Positions 20,501 through 28,916 of a stretch of DNA of 64,000 nucleotides are shown one piece after another. The stretch is taken from assembly GCA_013112585.1 (NCBI GenBank), contig JABFGH010000020.1:1-64000 (forward strand), written 5' to 3'. This stretch comes from Ignavibacteriota bacterium. GTDB lineage: Bacteria; Bacteroidota; Ignavibacteria; Ignavibacteriales; Melioribacteraceae. The stretch's first letter is position 1; the number at the start of each line of letters is the position of its first letter. Below the pieces are notes generated by a model. That model saw only the letters and a list, made by a program, of their open reading frames with translations, did not search any database and was not told the origin of the DNA. The position numbers and the translations under genes were made by a program.

Positions 20501-21459
20501 CCGAACTAAAGTTCTTTAATTTTAGTGAAGGACGCGTAGTAAACGAAGGCGGTTTTGATTATGAATACTACTTAAAAGACCACCTTGGAAATGTGCGCGT
20601 GAGTTTTAGGGGTAGTGCTACTGCAGCTGAGATTGAACAAGCAGATTTTTATTATCCCTTCGGTATGCGGGAAAGACGAAAAGTAGCCGGTGATGAAAAC
20701 AAAGAACTCTACAATGGCAAAGAGTTAGTTGATAACCATAACCTGTTCTGGTACCATTATGGTGCACGATATTACGACCCACAGCTAGGGCGCTGGCATG
20801 CTATGGATCCTGTGGATGAATTAAATAGCCCGTATGTTTATTCACTCAGCGATCCAATTAATTTTCTTGATCCTGATGGACGAGCAATTGAAAGAGCTGG
20901 TAAATTTATTTTTGGATATGAAGCTCAGAATATTACACTGAAGATAATGAATGATGTTATTAGTGGGATAGATTCAAGAATAGATTTTCAAGAAGCAGAT
21001 GAGCCATTTAGTTTAAGAACAATATTGAAACCTTTTGTGTCTGATGGATTTGTATGGGGTTATGACAAAATGGGTGGAATGGCCCAGGGATTTGGAGGTA
21101 AATTGGATTATAATTATTGGCAAACCGGAAAAAAAGCTTTTGTACAAAAAATGATAGTAGACACAAAATATAAAGGTAAAAAATTGAGTATTAGTTCTAG
21201 GACAAAGTCAATTGGATTTAAAGATGGTGAAGTTCTACTCACAGTATTCTTTTCAGCTATGATTGAGAAATCAGCATATACAGTGCCTGTGGAAGTAATA
21301 AAATACACGGGTAAAATTTCAGAAATCAAAAATTTACTTGAAGGGAGTAATTATATTTTGAAACAGAATGGTAGAAATATATTAGATTTAGACGGAGAAA
21401 TTCTTTCTGAAATCCCTAGGTACGAAATCAAAATAATAGATGAACCAACTTTACCATAA
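17572..21459 (+). CDS. Rhs core protein with variable C-terminal domain (candidate polymorphic toxin)
   Basis: A 1295-residue protein. The ATG at 17572 has GAGG at correct spacing and a signal peptide (MNKLLLIGMLSLLISLQLSA|QS). Order: a beta-rich start; a region like the DUF6443 domain of Bacteroidota Rhs proteins (SSPSQKDVIAFTRYDNIGIA to about residue 230); many YD repeats (YDPLGRVV, YDHAGRLI, YDDLGRLT, YDGNGNMI); and the Rhs-associated core near 1040-1105 (DHLGNVRVSF, GARYYDPQLGRWHAMDP, NFLDPDGR). After DPDGR come about 190 residues unrelated to the core. This is where polymorphic toxins carry their effector; I do not recognise this one. Two small membrane genes follow immediately. A non-toxin surface role is possible. 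Confidence 0.82.
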   Translation: MNKLLLIGMLSLLISLQLSAQSEDIDPVPIFTSLVVNNYGVNAITVSTSFSGSAADQMEWSLDESVAWNELSTDKEDSLRDGFNIFINIGQLSFGEHTFKLRGRFQSYSTFNTINKVFNCTYGLVLNSIESKTILYPITNENEIAGLAANKIQKSISYSNNNGKQIQNIAIASSPSQKDVIAFTRYDNIGIASTNFLPYVDLLGTADGSYRPDAEDEQNGFYSSPPQSVASSSYPYAKRVYELSPLLRDLEQGAPGEAWQPGSATIKTDYLTNSADEVLYWKVDVDDLILDNYYSENTLFKTKITDENGKVSYIYKDKNDREILKVSMFDDGVENVAVSTYYVYDEKGNLRFVIPPEAVEELGTTTSLTLIPNPTTPTIRSKWITEYKYDGYNRQIEKIMPEEEVVTTVYDPLGRVVLRQDGLFRANNDWLFTKYDKRGRVIMTGSARASGPLTRQQMQDIVTDGIELGTYSLFEERSETGKNYYTNNAIPHIDECDVWTVNYYDDYDFNNDGTDDVTFDNPTDFADADYDEAIGGYNYWIEGHTPFDRVKGKLTKTMVKVFEDIDGVFEGDESYNECPPSPNTLYYHGNVTLTAGFRTVPGQEVFIGPNIVVPTGTGKEPWLESVTFYDDDGRVIQTQSTNHMDMNAVDVASTQYDFSGKVMRTKLEHMKNNVSYALNITNRFTYDHAGRLIKTYQKNHDDSEQLISQNYYNELGQLTQKSLHEDAPGVSTFHQSFNYRYNIRGWLTQVNDPLYLSGDDLFSYKLLYNELNTNISNEQLFNGNISAMLWKYDKGDKIYPEAYSYVYDDLGRLTNANYFTYNSNWVTSNNYKVDELYYDLHGNIQTIRRTDSDGSVIDYLDYDYDQEAPNKLYKVEDTAPSSGDMDFIDGVDLTEEYIYDGNGNMIEDKNKGIDIVYNYLNLPKKITWNDGRKIEWLYSAIGSKLRRAVYSSDGSVEEVTDYVNGFVYESDYTEALPELKFFNFSEGRVVNEGGFDYEYYLKDHLGNVRVSFRGSATAAEIEQADFYYPFGMRERRKVAGDENKELYNGKELVDNHNLFWYHYGARYYDPQLGRWHAMDPVDELNSPYVYSLSDPINFLDPDGRAIERAGKFIFGYEAQNITLKIMNDVISGIDSRIDFQEADEPFSLRTILKPFVSDGFVWGYDKMGGMAQGFGGKLDYNYWQTGKKAFVQKMIVDTKYKGKKLSISSRTKSIGFKDGEVLLTVFFSAMIEKSAYTVPVEVIKYTGKISEIKNLLEGSNYILKQNGRNILDLDGEILSEIPRYEIKIIDEPTLP

Positions 21460-21476
21460 ATCAAAGAATAATTAGT

Positions 21477-21938
21477 TTGAATAGAAGAAATAAAATATTA
21501 TTAAATTTTTATGCTATTCTTTTTATCTTTACATTATTTTATAAATTGATAGTTGCCCCTTCAATTGTAAATTCAAAAACAAGCGCATTTCTTTTATTTA
21601 AAGAAAAAATTGACGAGCTTTTTGAACTAAATCATAAGCAAATTATGTTTTTTATAACAGATTCTTTGAATATCAGAGCGGACCAGTTGGATAACTATTC
21701 GAATTATGAAAATCTATTCAATAGAGCTATCAATCTAAATGTTTTAATTTGGAATGATAACAAAGACAATTTTGTAGATTATTCAAAACTAAAAAAAATT
21801 GTAATATATATAGAAAATATTCTTAGTAAAATTGATTCTAATTCTTACAATGTTAATATCTGTCTAATGATTAATAATGATAAAATATTAAAGTATTATG
21901 CTAATTTGGGATATTTTGATTATGTTCAAAAGGAATAG
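21477..21938 (+). CDS. Small membrane-anchored protein behind the Rhs tip; possible immunity protein
   Basis: 153 residues, starting at a TTG 18 bp after the Rhs stop. One N-terminal membrane segment (about 8-30) is followed by a polar Asn/Asp/Lys-rich domain predicted to be helical. No family is recognised. Its codons are even more AT-rich than those of the Rhs gene. Position and anchoring suit an immunity protein for the variable Rhs end, but nothing in the sequence proves it. Confidence 0.5.
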   Translation: MNRRNKILLNFYAILFIFTLFYKLIVAPSIVNSKTSAFLLFKEKIDELFELNHKQIMFFITDSLNIRADQLDNYSNYENLFNRAINLNVLIWNDNKDNFVDYSKLKKIVIYIENILSKIDSNSYNVNICLMINNDKILKYYANLGYFDYVQKE

Positions 21939-22434
21939 CAAGTATATTAAATTTATTTATTTAGTTTTAATCTTTGTATCAGTTGTCTTCGGAGAATCAT
22001 CAACCTACTTAAGAACAATTGTCCCATTTATTTGTGTTATATTGGGCTTCTTTATTTTAATTCTTAATATCTATTTTTTAAAACAATTGACATTCATATT
22101 TATCAATAGTCAACTAAGTTTGGTTAATTTACTGGTTATTATTTATCTGACAAAATATTATAGTTCTATTAGTGAATTGTTAAACTCTTATGCAACTATT
22201 GATCTGTCTGATATAATGTCAAGTTCAAAAATAATTTACCTAACTTATACTATCAAACTAGAACATAGCTTTATTATTTTGAGTTATTTATTTGGATTCT
22301 TATTGTTACTTTTCCATAAAGGTAAGAATACTTTAATGAGTAGAATTGTTTTTATTAACATTTTCTTTTTTATTATTTTAATTATTGTATCGCTATTTTT
22401 ATCAGTTCAATTGACTAATATAATTGAATATTAA
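21922..22434 (+). CDS. Four-helix membrane protein, unknown; possible immunity partner
   Basis: About 170 residues with four strongly hydrophobic segments and almost no motifs. The ATG at 21922 (MFKRNSKYIKF) is preferred over one at 21898 because it gives a positively charged start and a shorter 17-bp overlap with the preceding gene. It is translationally coupled to that gene. With it, the protein forms a two-gene tail on the Rhs operon, a common arrangement for immunity functions; the function remains unknown. Confidence 0.5.
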   Translation: MFKRNSKYIKFIYLVLIFVSVVFGESSTYLRTIVPFICVILGFFILILNIYFLKQLTFIFINSQLSLVNLLVIIYLTKYYSSISELLNSYATIDLSDIMSSSKIIYLTYTIKLEHSFIILSYLFGFLLLLFHKGKNTLMSRIVFINIFFFIILIIVSLFLSVQLTNIIEY

Positions 22435-22578
22435 AAATAAATGATTTTTTTGAGTTGGCAAGGGTCACCCACTGCCACCTCTTTTTAATAGCCATGGATA
22501 ATATGATGTTTTGGATAAATCAATGTAGAGGGCATAAACAAAAAATAATTAATCCTTTTGTAATTTGGCTATTCTAAT

Positions 22579-23313
22579 ATGAAAACTCTATCCTATATTA
22601 TCTTTGTACAATTATTTTTACTAGCATCAAGATTGTTTTGTCAACAAGAAACTTTACAATTTGCAATTGACAGATCAGCGAGCGGCAGCCGCATAATATT
22701 AAATAGCGGCAAAACAATTTGGGGTAAAGCAGAGCTAAAGAATCCATTCTTAGCAAAGGATTACATTTTATTTAATGATTCTTTAAAGTATGATACTAGA
22801 GATGTTTTAGCCTTTGAAAACGATCAAGGTTATTATGCACGCGTTGAGAATACTAACGATTTTGTTAAAAGGATAAAAAAAGGTAAAATTGATTTGTATG
22901 TTGAGTCGGTTTACCATTTCACCCCGGGCAGTTTTCAAACCTACTCACATCCCGGCGGTTCTTCTACAATGTACACTCCGGGTGGTTTTTCATCTACAAG
23001 GTATGAGTACTTTTCAAAGGATGGAAGCCCTGTACGAGATGCAAGTTATTCCAACTTATCTGAAGCATTAAAAGATAATGAAGAAAGCCTAAGCTATTTA
23101 AGAAGCCATAGAACATTGAGCTATTTTAAGTGGGGCTCGGTCATAGCAGGTGCCGCAATAATTGCAGTTCAATTAGCAAAAATAGACAAAGAAACTCCAC
23201 CCAGCTTTGGAGGAATAATATTGGGCGCTGCTGTAATAAATCTTTCATGGATATTCCATTTTAACCAATCCGGTAAAATTGAAAAAGCAATTGAAGTTTA
23301 TAATCGTGAATAG
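22579..23313 (+). CDS. Secreted protein of unknown function (paralogue of 25921-26421)
   Basis: A 244-residue protein with a signal peptide (MKTLSYIIFVQLFLLASRLF|CQQ). It has a beta-rich start around GKTIWGKAELKNP, a Gly/Ser/Thr/Tyr-rich middle (about 115-150), then a helical pair: ALKDNEESLSYLRSHRTL, a membrane-like hairpin (about 183-225) and GKIEKAIEVYN at the end. The same pattern, DNEESL then a hairpin then a KxEE/KA...YN helix, is seen in the protein at 25921. No known family is recognised. Confidence 0.6.
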   Translation: MKTLSYIIFVQLFLLASRLFCQQETLQFAIDRSASGSRIILNSGKTIWGKAELKNPFLAKDYILFNDSLKYDTRDVLAFENDQGYYARVENTNDFVKRIKKGKIDLYVESVYHFTPGSFQTYSHPGGSSTMYTPGGFSSTRYEYFSKDGSPVRDASYSNLSEALKDNEESLSYLRSHRTLSYFKWGSVIAGAAIIAVQLAKIDKETPPSFGGIILGAAVINLSWIFHFNQSGKIEKAIEVYNRE

Positions 23314-23325
23314 AATTTCATGAAT

Positions 23326-23695
23326 GTCATTCTGGCGAACGTAGTGAGTCCAGAATCAAACCGTTAAGAGTGTGTCTGATTCTCGACAAGCCTGCCTGAC
23401 GGCAGACGGGCGAGAATGACACTTTCATTTGACTGTAATTCTGCCTTCGGCTGACAGGTCTGTGGAGCGTAGCCGCTACAGAATCAATCCACATAGCCCG
23501 TGTCCAATCCCGAACAAGTCGGGATGACACTTGGTTGATCTTGTCATTCCGGCAATCCGTCGGTAGACGGAGCGTCCTGAGTCAATCCACAAAGCACATG
23601 TCTGATTCTCAACTATGTGTGAATGACACTTGGTTGTTTCGTCATTCCGCTATTAAGGAATAGGTCTGCGAAGCAAAACATCAAGTGAATCAATC
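23326..23695. repeat. About 3.5 tandem copies of a ~105-bp palindromic intergenic repeat
   Basis: Units begin GTCATTC at 23326, 23543 and 23641; a degenerate unit begins near 23433. Each full unit carries ..GAATC..GATTCTC.. in the middle and ends GAATGACAC or GGATGACAC, so GTCATTC/GAATGAC form the terminal inverted repeats. The stretch is visibly GC-richer than its surroundings. Such elements are common dispersed repeats in Ignavibacteria/Bacteroidota genomes (recalled, not searched). It fills most of the 23314-24182 gap. I see no gene in the remaining 480 bp. Confidence 0.7.
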
Positions 23696-24182
23696 TTCTT
23701 AAAATTTCCCTCAAGAACGATTCCTAGCAAAGTAATCACAAACAAAAATAAATTATAAGAGTCTTAGTAATTATAGTTTATCAAAGGGAAATTCATGAAC
23801 TCACATCAATTTGAAGTATGTAATAAAATAATTCAAATTACAGAATTCAGATTTACCTTTTGTACTGCCATCATTGTCAAAGGTGGTACAGTTTCCAACC
23901 AAATATTTCATTAAGCACCTATGTTCAATGGGTAGTAACTGTAAACATTGCAAATATTTTTATTCCAAATATTTTACAAAAACAAAGTCGAGATATATTT
24001 TTGTGATTATAGATTAATAGTAATTATAGATGAATATAGGACAGTCTAACTTATTATAAAATAAGGATTTAGCATTGATTAATAAAAAGATTTTATTATA
24101 TTTTGATAGAGGAATTAATATTGTTGGAGCGGTTTTACGGAAACTATTGTAAAAAATATTTTTCTTTTATTTTGAAGGGCAA

Positions 24183-24833
24183 GTGAGGCAATTACTGGTT
24201 TTATTCTGTATACCAATATTTCTATCTGCGCAAAGCGAATTTCTAAATGAAAACCAATCAGGATTCAATGCCAATTTTGGTTATGTAGCGAACAGCATAT
24301 TATCCGGTACTGGTGCATCTTTCGGTGCGTCCGTCTTAGGTGTAGTGGATTTTTCTGGAGAATTTATAAATGCATCCCTTACTGATAATAACGATGAATA
24401 TTCTTCATCATCATACCTTTTCTACATCGCATACAATATTAAAAGAAGAAACAACTTCAATAACCTTAAACTTTTAGTCGGTTATATTTCTTCAAGGGTA
24501 AAAGCGGATAAATCAAATTCCGGAGTTGCTGTGGGCGCGAACTTTTCAATTAGAGCATATGAAAATCAAAACGTCGCACTTATTCCATCCTTTAGTTTTA
24601 TTTATGGATTTGTTAGTGCAAGCAAGTACAATAGCTATTATCGTCGAAAGGAAGACAATTATTTACAAAACGCGGGAAGCATCGCACTTGACTTAAATCT
24701 GAAGTTAAAACTAACAAAAAATGTCAGTATGATCGTAACTCCAGCTATTTCAAAAGATCTGGTCAGTTCTGAATACTCAATATCGTATAGTATTAGCGGG
24801 GGAATACTAGTTGAGTGGGCAGGAATAGAATGA
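24183..24833 (+). CDS. Predicted outer-membrane beta-barrel protein, unknown
   Basis: A 216-residue protein with a short signal peptide (MRQLLVLFCIPIFLSA|QS). The start is GTG at 24183 with GAAGGG upstream. The mature part alternates polar and hydrophobic residues in strand-length runs (FNANFGYVANSIL, SSYLFYIAYNIKRRNN, LKLLVGYISSRVK, NVALIPSFSFIYGFV, SISYSISGGILVEW), as in small eight-strand barrels. No close family is named. Confidence 0.6.
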   Translation: MRQLLVLFCIPIFLSAQSEFLNENQSGFNANFGYVANSILSGTGASFGASVLGVVDFSGEFINASLTDNNDEYSSSSYLFYIAYNIKRRNNFNNLKLLVGYISSRVKADKSNSGVAVGANFSIRAYENQNVALIPSFSFIYGFVSASKYNSYYRRKEDNYLQNAGSIALDLNLKLKLTKNVSMIVTPAISKDLVSSEYSISYSISGGILVEWAGIE

Positions 24834-25034
24834 ATAGTGGGGGACAAAAAATGAAAGAAATATATAGACTATAGAATGCTTAGAGATATAAACAAGAAAT
24901 AAATTATTTGTAAAGCTGCAAGGCTATTTAGTATTACTAATTCCATAACCAGTAACTAACCGCCAGTGTGACTCACTTGGCGAAGCTGTAATAAATCATT
25001 TTCAACCGTTATTTTCAAAAATGGAGCATATTAA

Positions 25035-25676
25035 ATGGGAATTAAAACTAAAATATCTATAGTAATACTTTCACTATTATTTTTTTCTAATATTACTGCT
25101 GCTCAAGTTAAGATTGGATTTCTTGGAGGAGTAAATCATTCAATATTTAATTCGACAAATGCACATATGGGAACAAGAAGTTATGTGACCGGCTTTATTA
25201 TTGGTGGAGTAATCAATTTTCAGCTCAACCAATTGTTCAGTCTGCAAGCTGAACCAAGATATACTCAAATGGGATTTAACGTAAATATAACCGAAGCCTC
25301 ATTAGAAGCTAGTGCAGAAGTACATTCAGAGTTTATCGAACTGCCTTTATTGGTGGTAATAAATTTCACAGAATCCTCTCTGAAACCATTAGTATCGGCT
25401 GGAATAAATATTGGTTATTTACAGAGCATTGAACAGGATAGTAAAATCAATGGGGAGAAAACGAAGATTGATGTGATTAGGGATTATAATAGAGTAAATG
25501 TTTCTCTAGATTTAGGAATAGGACTTCAGTATCATCTCACTCCAGCCTCAAATATTATTTTTAACACTCGTTATTCTCACGGACTTTCAAATATAAATAA
25601 ACTATTAAATGGTAGTTCAGAGGGTACGTATACCAGAGGGATTCAAGTCTTACTCGGAGCGATGTTTAAAATATAA
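25035..25676 (+). CDS. Porin-family outer-membrane beta-barrel protein
   Basis: A 213-residue protein with a signal peptide ending TAAQ. The pattern KIGFLGGVNHSIF..., FQLNQLFSLQAEPRYTQMGF, EFIELPLLVVINF, KPLVSAGINIGYL and LDLGIGLQYHL matches the outer-membrane beta-barrel family (PF13568 type) widespread in Bacteroidota. A GGAG-like motif precedes the ATG. The substrate is unknown. Confidence 0.75.
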   Translation: MGIKTKISIVILSLLFFSNITAAQVKIGFLGGVNHSIFNSTNAHMGTRSYVTGFIIGGVINFQLNQLFSLQAEPRYTQMGFNVNITEASLEASAEVHSEFIELPLLVVINFTESSLKPLVSAGINIGYLQSIEQDSKINGEKTKIDVIRDYNRVNVSLDLGIGLQYHLTPASNIIFNTRYSHGLSNINKLLNGSSEGTYTRGIQVLLGAMFKI

Positions 25677-25920
25677 AATACCAAAGAACCGATTTAATTT
25701 TAAGAGCTAATATCGGATTGGTTTAAAAATTCTTCCTAATTAAAATATCAAATAAATCTATAAAATATTAATTCAGTTTGCTATTACATTTCTGTTGCGG
25801 TCCATTACTAATTACTTAGTTAATTGTTAAATAAAGCGATCGCCACCATAAGGAAAGTGCATCACAAAGATTTGCATACTACTAGGCAATCTAAACATAA
25901 ACCAAATTGAGGTGTCATCC

Positions 25921-26421
25921 ATGAATAGGTTATTAAATCTGTTAATCTTTTTACTAATGATAAGCTCCAGTATCTATAGTCAAAATATAATTCTCAAAAA
26001 ATCATTTTTTTCCGGTTACAAATATTCAACAGATAGCGTCAATTATGTAGATTTGGATGTCGATAATTTGGAAGAGATTATGTCCGATAATGAAGAATCA
26101 TTAGATCTTTTGAATAGTTATACTACAAACTCAACAGTTAGCAAGATTTTTGGTTATCTGGGTGGGTTTTTAATTGGTTGGCCACTGGGTGGATATTTAG
26201 GAAGTGGAGGCGAGTGGAAGGATGGATATACTACAATGCTTATAGTCGGTGGCGGCTTAACTCTGGCTTCAATAATTTTTGAATCGATTGCCGATAATAA
26301 ACTTGAAGAATCGGTTTCTAAATATAATAGCACTAATTCAGTTATTAGTAAAGTTCAATTTGGTTTAGGTTATTGTAAAGAGAGTAAAAGCATAAACTTT
26401 GCTTTTCAAATCAAGCTGTAG
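25921..26421 (+). CDS. Small secreted protein of unknown function (paralogue of 22579-23313)
   Basis: 166 residues from the ATG at 25921 (GAGGTG at 25909-25914 is the likely ribosome site; the upstream GTG at 25912 overlaps it). The signal peptide is MNRLLNLLIFLLMISSSIYS|QN. The central part DLDVDNLEEIMSDNEESLDL, a glycine-rich hydrophobic hairpin (about 75-125) and ADNKLEESVSKYNS mirror the end of the protein at 22579. It finishes with a short beta-strand pair. Confidence 0.6.
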   Translation: MNRLLNLLIFLLMISSSIYSQNIILKKSFFSGYKYSTDSVNYVDLDVDNLEEIMSDNEESLDLLNSYTTNSTVSKIFGYLGGFLIGWPLGGYLGSGGEWKDGYTTMLIVGGGLTLASIIFESIADNKLEESVSKYNSTNSVISKVQFGLGYCKESKSINFAFQIKL

Positions 26422-26495
26422 CAATTGTCTGTTTTATTAATCGATTCTTTAAGTGAAGCAAGCCAACCGATTATAGATGGAATAGGGGAGTATTA

Positions 26496-26591
26496 GTGAT
26501 TAGAATTATTAGTTTTCTAATTCTTGTCAGCATTCTAATCTTTTGTAAGATTTTCAATATTAAGTCACAAGTAATAACTGGAGATTTGTAA
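26496..26591 (+). CDS. 31-codon ORF: signal peptide-like fragment
   Basis: GTG at 26496, preceded by GGGGAG at good spacing, encodes a Lys/Arg start, a hydrophobic stretch and ITGDL before TAA. It looks like the beginning of a secreted-protein gene whose body was lost, or a very small membrane peptide. It lies 75 bp after the preceding secreted protein and just before the mobile-element boundary. The rest of 26422-26880 has only the tRNA-like stretch below. Confidence 0.3.
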   Translation: MIRIISFLILVSILIFCKIFNIKSQVITGDL

Positions 26592-26744
26592 TTAAATTTA
26601 TAAGCAATTGAAAACATTAACTAGAATAGTTATAACAAGTTATTTGCTGTAAGTAAATAAGACATGTTTTTAGCACGCATTCTAAAGATAGAAAAGACTC
26701 ACAATTTGTTGTGAAGCTTAAAATATCCAATCACAACATATAAA

Positions 26745-26815
26745 GTTGTCGGCTCGTTGAGAATCAAACTCCCAACCCTCAGATTTATTGATCAGGCGGT
26801 ATTTGGCGATATTTA
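26745..26815 (-). other. Decayed tRNA-like 3' half, possible attachment site
   Basis: Read on the minus strand, the stretch around GAGGGTTGGGAGTTTGATTC followed by CTC, AACGAGCCGACA resembles the variable loop, T-arm and acceptor strand of a tRNA. The T-loop is TTTGATT (expected TTCRANT) and part of the T-stem appears deleted. No complete cloverleaf can be drawn. It lies about 70 bp beyond the 3' end of the integrase gene, where tRNA-targeting integrases have their attachment site. Confidence 0.3.
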
Positions 26816-26880
26816 ATAAAGTTGGAAGTATTATACTGAAATGTTCAGAAAAATGTTCATAAAAATTGGACTCAAGCTAC

Positions 26881-27840
26881 TTACAAGTGTTTAATTGCCA
26901 TCTGTAAAGACTTAATATCTGCATGACTATAAATAGCAGTTGTTGTGATGCTTGAGTGACCAAGTAGTTCTTTAAGTACGACTATGGGAACCCCTTTCAT
27001 AGCAAGCTGTGAAGCAAAGCTATGTCTTAAGGTATGAAAGTGAACTTCTTCTTTCAATTTTGCATTTCGAATTGCTTTCTTAAATTTGCGTGATATATAT
27101 TCCCCTCTGTAGGGGAAGGTTTTTGATTTGCCAAATACGTAGTGCTTTGAATTAACATTTTTCTTTTTCATTTTTTTTAGTTCTTTTATCAACTCACTAC
27201 TAATAGGAATGATCCTTTGCTTATTTGACTTAGTTATAAATTCTTCATCACCGATGGTAATTGTTTTGTTTTCTAAATCAATATTTTTCCATTTAAGAGT
27301 TACAATCTCACCAAGTCTACAACCAGTATTAAATGCAAACAAATAAATATTTCTCATTAAGATGGATTGCTCTTTGGCGATTACAAGTTGTAATTCATCC
27401 CTAGTAATAAATATTGGTTTTTTGTTTTGACTAGTTTTATACTTTATTTTTTGAAATGGATTATTAGTAATGTACCCCCATTCTTGTGCAATATTAAATG
27501 CAGCCTTTAATGTTCTCATATAAACAACAAATCCTTTGGGGGCTCGATTCATAAGATAATATTTAAACTCTTCAATATTTTTCAAAGATAACTCAACCAA
27601 TAGTTTGTGCTCACCAAAAAATCCAGAAAGGTGTTTGAGTGAAAGTACTACTGATTTAATATATGAGGAAGTGAATGTTAAGTTTATGTACTTTTTATAC
27701 TCTTGAGAAAATTTGTAAATAGTAGTTGATGATTTCAGAACAGTCTTCTTCTCTTTTTCAATTTTTTCTAGTAATACTTTTAATTTCTGTAATTCATCAA
27801 TTGTATAATGCTCGGCAATATTTTCAATTCTACCATTCAT
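26881..27840 (-). CDS. Tyrosine site-specific recombinase (integrase)
   Basis: A 319-residue protein with a SAM-like N-terminal DNA-binding domain (about 40-130) and a catalytic domain containing the full active site: R175 (NTGCRLGEI), K204, H269-x-x-R272 (HTLRHSFA), H295 (LLGHSSI) and nucleophile Y304 (TAIYSHAD). It should integrate and excise the element whose left end it marks. It begins 2 bp after the primase gene's stop and is the last gene of the minus-strand module. Confidence 0.93.
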   Translation of the reverse strand: MNGRIENIAEHYTIDELQKLKVLLEKIEKEKKTVLKSSTTIYKFSQEYKKYINLTFTSSYIKSVVLSLKHLSGFFGEHKLLVELSLKNIEEFKYYLMNRAPKGFVVYMRTLKAAFNIAQEWGYITNNPFQKIKYKTSQNKKPIFITRDELQLVIAKEQSILMRNIYLFAFNTGCRLGEIVTLKWKNIDLENKTITIGDEEFITKSNKQRIIPISSELIKELKKMKKKNVNSKHYVFGKSKTFPYRGEYISRKFKKAIRNAKLKEEVHFHTLRHSFASQLAMKGVPIVVLKELLGHSSITTTAIYSHADIKSLQMAIKHL

Positions 27841-27842
27841 GA

Positions 27843-28865
27843 TTATTTGCTATTATTAAAATTATAAAGTCTACATTTTTTATTACAGAATGATTTTATT
27901 ATTGGTTCATGACATCCATACCCCCTATAGTCTTTTGAATATGCCCACCTTATTTGTTCCTTAATTTCATCTGGGGTTATAATTCTCTTATTTTCTGATG
28001 GTCTGTTTTTCAATCTCCAAGAATTTAGAATTACAACTGCGAACTCTTCTGGTAGCCCAACCAGTCTTAAATTTACTGCAATTCTAAAACAAGCTACTCT
28101 CTGATCAAATACTACCCCCTCACACAATATTTTTTGAATGCAGACAGGCAATCCATACCGGCTTCCTATCGGAGTTGTATCTTTTGAAATTTTATTTTCA
28201 ATTTCTTGATTTTTTTCTCTGAGATTATTTATATCTATGATTGAGTCTATTACTTTATCACTATTCCTCTTAATTGATTTAAGAAATTCCCATTGGTTCG
28301 AATAAGGTTTTGACCATTGATCTGCATTAACGAAAATTGTTTTTTTGTCTGAAATGAGTTTACCAAAAAGTGGTGCATTGATAAAATTACCGTAAGAATT
28401 AATGTTACTAATTGAATCTTGTTTCGGAAATATTTCTGTGTTTGGAGAATCTATCTCATCAAGAATATGCTTCATTACAAGACGTACATTTGTGGCAGAA
28501 ATTCCATTCTCCGGGAAAAACAACCATACATGATATCCCTTAGATTTACTTTTCTCAAGGTATGCAAACAGTCCATAGTGTTCAGCTCTTTTAATAAATG
28601 TGATTGGTAGTAGAGGATCAAGATCATCAAAGTCTGCAATACCAACAGTAGTTTTACTTCCTACAAGCGGATAGAACCCATAAGGCTGCCTTCCCATAAG
28701 ATGGTTTTCGATTATCCTTTCAGTAACTTTTTCTTTGATCTGCCAGTGTTTTCCACTTTTAGTACAATAAGTACCATATACAGTTTTTAATCCATGGAAA
28801 AGTGAAAGGAATAATCTAATCTTCTCCTTATTTGATAGTTTTATTTTATCGATCATCTTTATCAT
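27843..28865 (-). CDS. Archaeo-eukaryotic-type primase (TOTE-like) with cysteine-rich C-terminal domain
   Basis: A 340-residue protein. The catalytic core shows GIADFDD (D78, D80; the metal-binding DxD motif), SKGYHVWLFF (S108..H112; the nucleotide-binding SxH motif) and TEIFPKQDS...YGNFINAPLF, a pattern I know from AEP primases of the TOTE/plasmid kind. The C-terminal 100 residues are helical with conserved-looking Cys (C242, C248, C318, C327, C331; GCHEPIIKSFCNKKC), resembling an Fe-S primase large-subunit domain. It would start replication of the element. It is encoded between the integrase and an unknown gene in one operon. Confidence 0.78.
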   Translation of the reverse strand: MIKMIDKIKLSNKEKIRLFLSLFHGLKTVYGTYCTKSGKHWQIKEKVTERIIENHLMGRQPYGFYPLVGSKTTVGIADFDDLDPLLPITFIKRAEHYGLFAYLEKSKSKGYHVWLFFPENGISATNVRLVMKHILDEIDSPNTEIFPKQDSISNINSYGNFINAPLFGKLISDKKTIFVNADQWSKPYSNQWEFLKSIKRNSDKVIDSIIDINNLREKNQEIENKISKDTTPIGSRYGLPVCIQKILCEGVVFDQRVACFRIAVNLRLVGLPEEFAVVILNSWRLKNRPSENKRIITPDEIKEQIRWAYSKDYRGYGCHEPIIKSFCNKKCRLYNFNNSK

Positions 28866-28916
28866 TAATCATTATTGAGTTCTTAATTCTTATGTGGTAG
28901 GAAATACTAAATTGTT

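Noticed and set aside
26745-26815. Functional tRNA gene
   Set aside because: No acceptor pairing, anticodon arm or intact T-stem can be drawn; only the 3' half resembles a tRNA.
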